The position numbers were made by a program, and so were the translations under genes. Below, piece by piece: positions 1 to 6,425 of a stretch of 17,452 nt of DNA. Every line of letters starts with the position of its first letter. Within the stretch, counting starts at the first letter, position 1. The notes under the pieces are model-generated. The model did not search any database, had not been told where the DNA came from, and was given only the letters and a program-made list of their open reading frames with translations. Source of the DNA: Candidatus Zixiibacteriota bacterium (lineage in GTDB: Bacteria > RBG-13-66-14 > B26-G2 > WVWN01); contig JAUWLW010000052.1 in assembly GCA_030613505.1 (NCBI GenBank), forward strand, positions 1-17,452, read 5' to 3'.

Positions 1-75
1 CGGTTTCTCGCCGCCGGCAGCCGCCGCGGCCAGGCCGACGCAGGTCAGAAAAACCGACACGAAAGTTTTGTCCAC
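1..75 (-). CDS. N-terminus of an exported protein (partial, runs off the left edge)
   Basis: Reading leftward from a GTG at 75-73, 25 codons stay open to the window edge. They encode a short charged start (M-D-K), a hydrophobic core and an alanine-rich stretch ending in A-A-A-G-G-E-K-P, the layout of a Sec signal peptide. A purine-rich ribosome-binding site (GAAAGGGGAAA) lies just upstream of the GTG. The gene follows MarC on the same strand after an 89-bp gap. The mature protein lies outside the window, so its function cannot be assigned. The cysteine at about residue 12 is preceded by L-T, not a good lipobox, so ordinary signal peptidase I cleavage is more likely. Confidence 0.55.
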   Translation of the reverse strand, partial: MDKTFVSVFLTCVGLAAAAAGGEKP

Positions 76-164
76 GCCGTTTCCCCTTTCGCAGCGCTTC
101 CCCCTATGCGTTAAGAGGCGCTACGCCGCGCCTCGATTTCCGAAAAATCCCCGCCCCGCTAGTT

Positions 165-803
165 TCATTTCACGATTTCGAACGCGCCCTGCACGCCCAA
201 TATGACCATCTCGGTCCCTATCACCGCCAGGATTAATCCCATCAGGCGGCTGATAATTTTCACTATGCCCGCGCCCAGGAACTCGATGAACTTTCGGCCG
301 TAGACGAAAAACAAGTACGTTATAAGGCACATAACGCCGAAGATCGCGACCGTCGTCACGACGGCCAATATAGACCCCCCGGAGGCGAAGTTCATGGCCG
401 TGGCGATGCTGCCCGGGCCCGCCAGAATCGGTATCGCCAACGGCGTCAACGCGACGCGTATTACGGAGTCGCGCGAGCGGTCGCGGTCTTCGGCCGACGG
501 CGTTTGCATTTTGGAGAACCGGCCTTGAAGCAACTCGAAGCCCACCCAAAAAATGAGGATCCCGCCGGTTATGCGGAAGGCCGGCAGCGTCAGGCCGAAG
601 AGTTCGAAGATGAGCTTGCCCGCTACACAAAAAACGGCGACGACGACGAAGGACGTCAGCACGGACCTCCGCGCGACGGCCCTCTTCTGCGGCTCGTCGA
701 AGTTCCCGACCAGGCCCACGAATATGGCCGTGTTCGCGAACGGGTTCATAATGGCGAAGAAGGCGAAGAACGTCTTAACTATGAGTACGGGTAGGGTGTC
801 CAA
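165..803 (-). CDS. MarC/UPF0056-family integral membrane protein
   Basis: A 212-residue, very hydrophobic protein with about six membrane segments, the usual size and topology of the MarC (formerly multiple antibiotic resistance, UPF0056) family of the inner membrane. The family hallmark is near the N-terminus, where a hydrophobic helix runs into N-P-F-A-N-T-A-I-F (residues ~20-28), equivalent to the NP-x-G/A-N motif of MarC proteins. A second conserved half contains A-I-P-I-L-A-G-P-G-S (residues ~123-132). The start is TTG at 803, chosen because GGGAGG sits a normal distance upstream. The biochemical role of MarC proteins is not established, so no substrate is proposed. It is divergent from the EamA transporter at 1009. 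Confidence 0.9.
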   Translation of the reverse strand: MDTLPVLIVKTFFAFFAIMNPFANTAIFVGLVGNFDEPQKRAVARRSVLTSFVVVAVFCVAGKLIFELFGLTLPAFRITGGILIFWVGFELLQGRFSKMQTPSAEDRDRSRDSVIRVALTPLAIPILAGPGSIATAMNFASGGSILAVVTTVAIFGVMCLITYLFFVYGRKFIEFLGAGIVKIISRLMGLILAVIGTEMVILGVQGAFEIVK

Positions 804-939
804 CGTCGCAGCCTCCCGGTCAACGTATAGCCCACGTACCGCCTGCCGGCTTGTTCGTAGGCCCGCGAGGTTAACCTTCGTAGCTCAAAAATACTACCAC
901 AAACGGCGATTAAATTCTGGTAAATATATCCAGTATTCG

Positions 940-945
940 TATAAT
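940..945 (+). promoter_or_regulatory. Putative -10 box for the EamA transporter gene
   Basis: A perfect TATAAT lies in the AT-rich intergenic region between the divergent marC-like and EamA genes. Transcription would start near 952, leaving a leader of about 57 nt before the CTG at 1009. No good -35 hexamer is evident 16-18 bp upstream, so this is a moderate call. The rest of 804-1008 shows no other feature that I can support. Confidence 0.45.
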
Positions 946-1008
946 CCAAAACAAATACGCTGAAGCATTCATTTAACGCAAACTCGAGCCCCGAGAGGAG
1001 TAACGCCC

Positions 1009-1905
1009 CTGGACGGAACGGTCCCCCATCTCGGCGAAACCTTCGCGCTGCTGGCGGCGGTAGCGTGGGCCTTCGCCGTAATTCTATTCAAGAAGAGCGG
1101 CGAGACGGTGCACCCCATCGGCCTCAACCTCTTCAAGGACCTGTTCGCGTTGGTTCTGCTCGTACCCACGATGTGGCTCTTCGGCGAGACGCTGTGGCGG
1201 GACGCGCCCGCCGCGGAGTACGCGTTGCTGCTGGCGAGCGGCGCGCTGGGCATCGGCCTGGGCGACACCTTCTTCTTCAAGAGCTTGAACCTGCTGGGCG
1301 CGGGCCTGACGGCGATCGTGGACTGCCTATACAGCCCGTTCATCATCGGCCTTTCCCTACTCTTCCTGGCGGAGAAGCTGAGCGCGCTTCAGGTTGTCGG
1401 CGCGGCGCTCGTCGTCGCCGCGGTGCTGGCGGCCTCGCTCGAGTGGCGAAAGGGGTTGATAGGCCGCCGCGACCTGGCGTTCGGCATCCTCTACGGCGTT
1501 CTGGGTCTCGCCTCTATGGCGGTGGGCATCGTAATGATAAAGCCCCTCCTGGAGCGTTCGCCGCTGTTGTGGGCGACGGAGGTCAGGGTTATCGGCGGCG
1601 TCGCGGCGCTGGCCGTCATCCTCCTCTTCCACCGCCGGCGGCGCGCCATCGTGTCGTCGGTGTTCTCGACGCGCGGCTGGCGCTACATGCTGGGCGGCTC
1701 GTTCGTGGGGGCGTACCTCGCGATGATCTTTTGGCTCGCCGGGATGAAGTACACCCAGGCCTCGATAGCCGCGGCGCTGAACCAGACGGCCAACGTCTTC
1801 ATCTTTATCTTCGCGGCGCTCTTGCTTCGCGAGCCTATCACGCGCCGGCGGACGTTGGGCATCGTCCTGGGCTTCGCGGGCGCCGTCCTGGTTTCGTTTG
1901 GATAA
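1009..1905 (+). CDS. EamA/DMT-superfamily transporter
   Basis: A drug/metabolite-transporter superfamily permease of about 298 residues with two EamA repeats and about ten membrane helices. Typical signals are the P-F-I-I-G-L-S-L-L-F-L-A-E-K-L stretch ending the first repeat, and A-A-L-N-Q-T-A-N-V-F-I-F-I-F-A-A-L-L-L-R-E-P near the C-terminus, matching the conserved end of EamA domains. The first methionine-type codon of the obvious long form (GTG at 1108) would delete the first membrane helix. The reading frame stays open upstream to a stop at 961-963 and encodes G-E-T-F-A-L-L-A-A-V-A-W-A-F-A, a standard first helix. I therefore place the start at CTG 1009, preceded by GAGAGGAG at 993-1000. 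The substrate is unknown; DMT members export metabolites, amino acids or sugars. Confidence 0.85.
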   Translation: MDGTVPHLGETFALLAAVAWAFAVILFKKSGETVHPIGLNLFKDLFALVLLVPTMWLFGETLWRDAPAAEYALLLASGALGIGLGDTFFFKSLNLLGAGLTAIVDCLYSPFIIGLSLLFLAEKLSALQVVGAALVVAAVLAASLEWRKGLIGRRDLAFGILYGVLGLASMAVGIVMIKPLLERSPLLWATEVRVIGGVAALAVILLFHRRRRAIVSSVFSTRGWRYMLGGSFVGAYLAMIFWLAGMKYTQASIAAALNQTANVFIFIFAALLLREPITRRRTLGIVLGFAGAVLVSFG

Positions 1906-1924
1906 TAGGCGAAAACGAGACATT

Positions 1925-2029
1925 ATGAGCGTCAGGCGGGACCTTTGCTCGGTTGCGTTATCCGCCGCCGCGCTATGCGCGGTCGCCCTCGACCACCTGG
2001 TCCGGCAAATGAGGAGTAGCGACTCTTGA
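1925..2029 (+). CDS. Possible 34-residue peptide, coupled to the radical SAM gene
   Basis: ATG at 1925 opens a 34-codon frame ending in TGA at 2027-2029, overlapping the TTG start of the radical SAM gene (TTGA, 4 bp). The product has a basic N-terminus (S-V-R-R-D) and an alanine/leucine-rich hydrophobic middle, so it could be a small membrane peptide. Its stop-start overlap and its position filling the gap between two same-strand genes favour reality. A weak ribosome-binding site and the GC-rich background (chance ORFs are common) count against it. I recognise no family. Confidence 0.35.
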   Translation: MSVRRDLCSVALSAAALCAVALDHLVRQMRSSDS

Positions 2030-2988
2030 ATAAGATAGCTTTCGGCCCCATTCCGTCGCGGCGCCTGGGCCGCAGCCTGGGAATAAACAACATACCGCCC
2101 AAAACGTGCACGTATTCGTGCGTCTACTGCCAGGTAGGCCGGACGACGGCGATGGCGCTCGAGCGCCGCGCGTTCTTCGCGCCGGAGGATATCTTCGAAG
2201 CGGTCAAGGCCAAGGTCGAGGCGGCCCGGCGCCACGGCGAAGGCGTCGACTACCTCACGTTCGTGCCCGACGGCGAGCCGACGCTCGACGTCAACCTGGC
2301 TCGCGAGGTCGAGCTCCTCCGGCCGCTCGGCGTCAAGGTAGCCGTAATAACGAATTCCTCGCTCCTGTGGCGCGACGACGTGCGGGCGGACCTCGCCCGG
2401 GCCGACTGGGTCTCGGTAAAGGTGGACGCCGCCGACGAGGAGGCGTGGCGGCGCGTAAACCGGCCGCACGGCGGACTTCGGCTGGCGGCGGTCCTGGACG
2501 GCATATCCGCGTTCGCGAAAACGTTCGAGGGCACGCTCGTCACCGAGACCATGTTGGCGCGAGACGTGAACGACGGCGCGGAGCAATTGCGAAAAGTCGC
2601 GGCTTTCCTGGCGGGGCTAAACCCGTCGGCGGCGTACCTGTCGATTCCTACCAGGCCCCCGGCCGAGGAGGGCGTCGAAGCTCCCGACGAGGAGGTCGTT
2701 AACGCCGCCTTCCAGATATTGGCGAAGGCCGTGCCGAGGGTGGAATGCCTTATCGGTTACGAGGGCGACGCGTTCGCCTTCACCGGCAACGTCGAGGATG
2801 ACATATTGAGCATAACCGCGGTCCACCCCATGCGGGAGGAGGCGGTGGCGGACCTTCTCGCCAGGGCGGGCGCTTCGCGCGCCGCGGTGGATAAACTCGT
2901 GGCCGACGGAATGCTAGCCGAAGTCGAATTCGACGGGAAGAAGTTTTACGTGCGGAAGTTCGGGACGGGAGGCAACCGCGGAAATTAG
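2026..2988 (+). CDS. Radical SAM protein, COG0731/TYW1-like group, with C-terminal winged helix
   Basis: A 320-residue protein whose N-terminus reads F-G-P-I-P-S-R-R-L-G-R-S-L-G-I, then C28-x3-C32-x2-C35 (C-T-Y-S-C-V-Y-C), the cluster that binds the SAM-cleaving [4Fe-4S]. This N-terminal signature is typical of the COG0731 Fe-S oxidoreductases related to the wyosine-synthesis enzyme TYW1. The glycine-rich G-E-P-T-L-D segment (residues ~83-88) is the SAM-binding GGE-like motif. From about residue 262, M-R-E-E-A-V-A-D-L-L-A-R-A-G and the following stretch look like a winged-helix module, seen at the end of several proteins of this group. The start is TTG at 2026 with AGGAG about 10 nt upstream. 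The substrate cannot be assigned; bacterial members have no settled role. Confidence 0.88.
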   Translation: MNKIAFGPIPSRRLGRSLGINNIPPKTCTYSCVYCQVGRTTAMALERRAFFAPEDIFEAVKAKVEAARRHGEGVDYLTFVPDGEPTLDVNLAREVELLRPLGVKVAVITNSSLLWRDDVRADLARADWVSVKVDAADEEAWRRVNRPHGGLRLAAVLDGISAFAKTFEGTLVTETMLARDVNDGAEQLRKVAAFLAGLNPSAAYLSIPTRPPAEEGVEAPDEEVVNAAFQILAKAVPRVECLIGYEGDAFAFTGNVEDDILSITAVHPMREEAVADLLARAGASRAAVDKLVADGMLAEVEFDGKKFYVRKFGTGGNRGN

Positions 2989-3042
2989 GAAGGTAAAGGA
3001 CGACGCGCGGGCCGCCTTCCCCGTTGCGAGGCACGACGATTC

Positions 3043-3048
3043 TATAAG
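3043..3048 (+). promoter_or_regulatory. Putative -10 box before the VOC gene
   Basis: TATAAG lies 20 bp upstream of the ATG at 3069, with GGGAGG between them as ribosome-binding site. A TTGCGA upstream is only 13 bp away, too close for a standard -35, so the assignment is tentative. Confidence 0.3.
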
Positions 3049-3068
3049 ATAAAACGGGAGGTCAACCG

Positions 3069-3443
3069 ATGACCGAAAATATTAACCTGGGGAAATTCCA
3101 CCTTTGCCTTAACGTCGCCGAGCTGAAGCGGTCGCTCGATTTTTACGCCAAGCTCGGCCTGAGGCAAGTCGGGGGGAGCGTCGACGAGGGTTGGGCGGTC
3201 CTCGAGTACGGCAACCTTTACCTGGGTCTCTACCAGGGGCATATAGAACAAAACCTCCTCAACTTCCGCGGCGGCGACGTCTTCGCCGTCGCGGCGTCGC
3301 TCAAGGCCCGAGGCGTGAGGATGAAGGCCGATGCGGCCCGCGAGGCCGACGGCAGCGACGGCGCCTGGCTCGAGGACCCGGACGGCAACCTCATATACTT
3401 CAACACCCACGCCGACGAACGGGAAGACGCCGGCGGCGATTAA
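3069..3443 (+). CDS. VOC-family (glyoxalase/bleomycin-resistance fold) protein
   Basis: A 124-residue single-domain protein with the beta-alpha-beta-beta-beta arrangement of the vicinal oxygen chelate superfamily. K-F-H-L-C-L-N-V-A-E-L-K-R-S-L-D-F-Y-A-K-L-G-L (residues ~9-31 in two pieces) is the classic first strand and helix, and W-L-E-D-P-D-G-N-L-I-Y-F (from about residue 102) is the conserved final strand carrying the glutamate ligand. His11 and a late glutamate could bind metal. ATG at 3069 is preceded by GGGAGGTCAACCG, a strong ribosome-binding site. VOC proteins include lyases, dioxygenases and resistance proteins, and the sequence does not choose between them. It is probably transcribed on its own. 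Confidence 0.85.
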   Translation: MTENINLGKFHLCLNVAELKRSLDFYAKLGLRQVGGSVDEGWAVLEYGNLYLGLYQGHIEQNLLNFRGGDVFAVAASLKARGVRMKADAAREADGSDGAWLEDPDGNLIYFNTHADEREDAGGD

Positions 3444-3526
3444 AGTACCCGACGTCGCGCCGGGCGTACGGAGAGGCAAATAAATAGACGGCGGTGAGTG
3501 GTTTGCGTTCGTACGGCCGAAACGGC

Positions 3527-3555
3527 TTGCTTCGGGCGCGCGCGGGTGTTATATT
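3527..3555 (+). promoter_or_regulatory. Extended -10 promoter of the glutamine synthetase operon
   Basis: TTGCTT (3527-3532), a 17-bp spacer, then TATATT (3550-3555) preceded by TG at 3547-3548, giving TGtTATATT, an extended -10. Transcription would start near 3562, 40 nt before the GTG of glnA. This explains why an in-frame start at 3498 cannot be used. A short hairpin sequence (GCCG-AAA-CGGC, about 3517-3527) lies just upstream and could be an operator, but I cannot show that. Confidence 0.6.
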
Positions 3556-3602
3556 TTTTCGAAAGGTCCATTCGCGGTTCTTTCGCTGCAGGAGGCTCCG
3601 CC

Positions 3603-5039
3603 GTGAAGATAGAAGGGATAACGGATTTCGAGTCACTCGCGGCGTACGCCCGCGAAAACGGCGTCGTCAACCTGGACTTGAAATTCGTCGACCTTCCGGG
3701 CCGCTGGCACCACGTAACGGTCCCGGCGGCGCGACTGACCAACGAACTCTTCGAATACGGCGTCGGCTTCGACGGCTCGCAGAGCCCCGGGTACAAGGCC
3801 GTCGAGGCGGGCGACCTGGCGCTCAGGCCGGACCCGACGACGGCGATGTTGGACCGGTTCTGGGAGCAGCCGACTGTCTCGCTCATCTGCGACATCCACG
3901 AGGCCGACACGCTCGAGCGCTACGCCCGCGACCCGCGCGCGCTGGCCGAGCGCGCCGCGGTCTACCTCGCCGGCCTTAACGTCGCCGACGCCTACTGGGT
4001 GTCGCCGGAGTACGAGTTTCACCTCCTGCGCAACGTCTACTACGCCTCCGAGCCGGGGCGCTGCCTGTACTTCGCCAACGCCCCCGAGGAGGAAGAGGGC
4101 TCGCACATCTCCGCCGCGGTGGCGACGCCCGGCTACAACGTCCCGCGCGAGGGCGGCTACCAGTCGATCCCGCCGCTGGACGAGTTCTACGACCTGCGCG
4201 CCGAGATGGCCGCGGCCGTAGAGGCCTCGGGTTTGCCGGTCCGCTACCACCACCACGAAGTGGGCGCCACCGGCCAGTGCGAGATAGAGGTGGGTTTCCT
4301 CCCGCTGGTGCGGGCCGCGGACATGAACCTCTGGGTCAAATACCTGGTACGGAACCTCGCCCGGGAGTGGGACCTGTACGCGACCTTCATGCCCAAGCCC
4401 ATATTCGGCGAGGCCGGCAACGGCATGCACGTCCACCAGTTCCTGGGCTCGGAGGGGCTCTCGGCCTTCTACGACGCCGACGGCTACGGCGGCCTGGGCG
4501 AACTGGCGCGCCACTTCATGGGCGGCATCCTGAAGCACGGCCGGTCGCTGGCCGCCTTCACCAACGCCGCCACCAACTCCTACAAGCGCCTGGTGCCCGG
4601 GTTCGAGGCGCCGGTGCGCCTCTTCTACTCCATCGGCAACCGCTCCGGCACGATACGGATTCCCAAGTACGCGGCCCGGGCCGAGGAGGCGCGCTTCGAG
4701 TACCGGCCGCCCGACGCCACCTGCAATCCGTACCTCGCCTTCTCGGCCTTGCTCATGGCCGGCCTCGACGGCGTCGTGAACGAGGTCGACCCGGGCGAAC
4801 CGCTCGAGGAAGACCTGGCCAAGATGCCCAAGGCCAGGCAAAGGCGGATACGCTCGCTGCCCAAATCGCTGGTGGCGGCCCTCGACGACCTGCGCCGCGA
4901 CCACGACTACCTCGTCGCCGGCGGCGTCTTCACCGAGGATATAATAGGGGCTTATATCGAGACCAAGATGGAGCACGACGTGCGCGCCCTCGACCGGCGG
5001 CCCCACCCCCACGAGTACATATTATATTTCGACATGTAG
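3603..5039 (+). CDS. glnA: Type I glutamine synthetase
   Basis: Catalyses ATP-dependent synthesis of glutamine from glutamate and ammonium in the cytoplasm. It is 478 residues, the normal length for a dodecameric GSI subunit. Conserved sites are present: metal-binding glutamates in S-P-E-Y-E-F (136, 138), H-H-H-E-V-G-A-T-G-Q-C-E (E219, E227), G-N-G-M-H-V-H-Q (H276), N-R-S-G-T-I-R-I-P (N346-R347 and R352), and F-E-Y-R-P-P-D plus C-N-P-Y-L-A-F (365-380). The start is GTG 3603, with GGAGG 7 nt upstream; longer in-frame starts lie above the promoter. The C-terminal segment 395-434 has no tyrosine in the region equivalent to the adenylylation loop of E. coli GlnA, so control by AMP transfer is unlikely. 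It leads the nitrogen-assimilation block, upstream of the HdrBC-like and glutamate synthase genes. Confidence 0.96.
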   Translation: MKIEGITDFESLAAYARENGVVNLDLKFVDLPGRWHHVTVPAARLTNELFEYGVGFDGSQSPGYKAVEAGDLALRPDPTTAMLDRFWEQPTVSLICDIHEADTLERYARDPRALAERAAVYLAGLNVADAYWVSPEYEFHLLRNVYYASEPGRCLYFANAPEEEEGSHISAAVATPGYNVPREGGYQSIPPLDEFYDLRAEMAAAVEASGLPVRYHHHEVGATGQCEIEVGFLPLVRAADMNLWVKYLVRNLAREWDLYATFMPKPIFGEAGNGMHVHQFLGSEGLSAFYDADGYGGLGELARHFMGGILKHGRSLAAFTNAATNSYKRLVPGFEAPVRLFYSIGNRSGTIRIPKYAARAEEARFEYRPPDATCNPYLAFSALLMAGLDGVVNEVDPGEPLEEDLAKMPKARQRRIRSLPKSLVAALDDLRRDHDYLVAGGVFTEDIIGAYIETKMEHDVRALDRRPHPHEYILYFDM

Positions 5040-5047
5040 CGACCCCC

Positions 5048-5076
5048 TTGCGGCGGCCTGATTTTTATGTTATGGT
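5048..5076 (+). promoter_or_regulatory. Putative internal promoter before the HdrBC-like gene
   Basis: TTGCGG (5048-5053), a 17-bp spacer and TATGGT (5071-5076) preceded by TGT, the same extended -10 layout as the glnA promoter. It sits in the 63-bp gap after glnA and would start transcripts near 5083, about 20 nt before the ATG at 5103, which has no recognisable Shine-Dalgarno sequence. It would let the glutamate synthase genes be expressed apart from glnA. Confidence 0.45.
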
Positions 5077-5102
5077 GACGAAACCGGCCCGAAAATCCCT
5101 AA

Positions 5103-6425
5103 ATGGCAAACCGCCTGCCGATATTCTGGGGATGCACGATCGCCCACCGCCTCCCCTTCATTGAAAACGCGACTAGGCGCGCGCTACAAACCCTCGGCAT
5201 CGAAATCGTCGACGTCGAGGGTTTTAGCTGTTGCCCCGACCCGCTCTTCTCGCGCCTTCTCGGCGAGGAGGATACGCTTGCGCTTTCGGCTCGGAACCTG
5301 GCGCTGGCGGCCGACGCCGGTCCGGAGTTATTGGTCGTATGCGACGGCTGCTACCAGTCTCTCGCGGCCGCCGCGTGCGAGCTGGGCCACCGCGGCCGGC
5401 GGGAGGCTGTAAACGCCCGCCTCGCCGCTGCGGCGTGCCGGTACGACGGAGGGGTTCGTCCCCTCCATTTTTTAGAAGTCCTGAGGCGCCTGGGCGCCGA
5501 CGCCGTGAAGGAGTGCGTCGCGCGACCGCTGACGGGTTTGCGTCTGGCCGTCCACTACGGCTGCCACGCGCTAACGCCGTCGCCGCCGGCCGTCGCCGAC
5601 GCCTCGAATCCCAAGATTATGGAGGAGACGGTCGCGGCCCTCGGCGCGGAACCGGTCCCGTACGGCGAGCGGCTGAGCTGCTGCGGCGGCCCGCTCTCGG
5701 CCTTCGCCGAAGAAACCAGCGCGCAACTTCTAAGGCGCAAGATGCGCAGCGTCGACGAGGCCGGGGCCGACGCCGTCGTCCTCACCTGCCCGAGCTGCTT
5801 CCTGCAGTTCGACCTCCGCGCCAAGCTCGTCGACGAGGACCTCCGCCTTCCGGTATTCCACCTCGCCGAGCTGATGTGTCTCGCCTTCGGCGTCCCGGCC
5901 CGGGACCTCCGCTTCAAAGGTTGGCACGCCGTCCGCGTGGATGACGCGATGAAGATAATCGGCGCCGAGGAGGACGGGGAGGACCTCCGCCGGCACTTCG
6001 ACGTCGAGAGCCTCGCCGAATGCTGCGGCTCCTGCACGTACGAGTGCACGGTGGTGCGGGGCCAGGCCGACGTCGCCAAGCGCAACGTGTACGACCCGAT
6101 GGCGGTCGTAGATAAGGTCGTGGCGGGCGACATCGAGCCGCTGCTTCAGAGCGAAGAGATATGGTACTGCATCGCGTGCCACGAGTGCGTTCGCCGATGT
6201 CCGCACGGCCGGGGCCTGGCCGGGATGTTCGAAACGCTCAGGAGGCTGGCGCTCGCGCGGGGCGTGAGGCCGGAGGCCGTGACGGCCCGGCTGGACAGCG
6301 TCCGCAAGACGGGCCTGGGCCTCGCGAAGCAGGAATGGGCCCGCGACGAGTTCGGCCTCGGGCCCGCGTCCCAGCCGTCCGCCGAAGAAGTGGCGAAGGT
6401 CCTGGGCGGAAGTGACGACGAATGA
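5103..6425 (+). CDS. HdrB-HdrC fusion-like iron-sulfur protein in the glutamate synthase operon
   Basis: 440 residues in two parts. Residues 1-~245 resemble the heterodisulfide-reductase subunit HdrB, with two complete cysteine-rich CCG motifs: C11-x31-C43C44-x35-C80-x2-C83 and C154-x38-C193C194-x34-C229-x2-C232. These bind noncubane [4Fe-4S] clusters in HdrB and occur in many thiol/disulfide and quinone-linked oxidoreductases. The C-terminal part resembles HdrC: a first cysteine group C-C-G-S-C-T-Y-E-C (~307-315), lacking the usual spacing of the first cysteine, and a full ferredoxin motif C-I-A-C-H-E-C-V-R-R-C-P. No membrane segment is present. The gene follows glnA by 63 bp and overlaps the next gene by 4 bp (ATGA), so it is translated with the glutamate synthase. 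I infer an electron-transfer role for that enzyme. A true methanogen-type Hdr is unlikely because HdrA is not nearby. Confidence 0.85.
   Translation: MANRLPIFWGCTIAHRLPFIENATRRALQTLGIEIVDVEGFSCCPDPLFSRLLGEEDTLALSARNLALAADAGPELLVVCDGCYQSLAAAACELGHRGRREAVNARLAAAACRYDGGVRPLHFLEVLRRLGADAVKECVARPLTGLRLAVHYGCHALTPSPPAVADASNPKIMEETVAALGAEPVPYGERLSCCGGPLSAFAEETSAQLLRRKMRSVDEAGADAVVLTCPSCFLQFDLRAKLVDEDLRLPVFHLAELMCLAFGVPARDLRFKGWHAVRVDDAMKIIGAEEDGEDLRRHFDVESLAECCGSCTYECTVVRGQADVAKRNVYDPMAVVDKVVAGDIEPLLQSEEIWYCIACHECVRRCPHGRGLAGMFETLRRLALARGVRPEAVTARLDSVRKTGLGLAKQEWARDEFGLGPASQPSAEEVAKVLGGSDDE

Noticed and set aside
1357-2586. 409-codon minus-strand frame across the EamA and radical SAM genes
   Set aside because: Spans two real plus-strand genes and reads as an arginine-rich artefact.
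3498-3602. Earlier in-frame start for glutamine synthetase
   Set aside because: The extra 35 residues are not found in the family and the codons lie over and upstream of the promoter at 3527-3555. GTG 3603 has a GGAGG site.
3444-3602. Glutamine riboswitch or similar leader RNA before glnA
   Set aside because: Most of the region lies upstream of the predicted transcript start and the remaining 40-nt leader is too short for such an RNA.
3633-5012. 459-codon minus-strand frame opposite glnA
   Set aside because: Antisense shadow of glutamine synthetase; no ribosome-binding site or recognisable domain.
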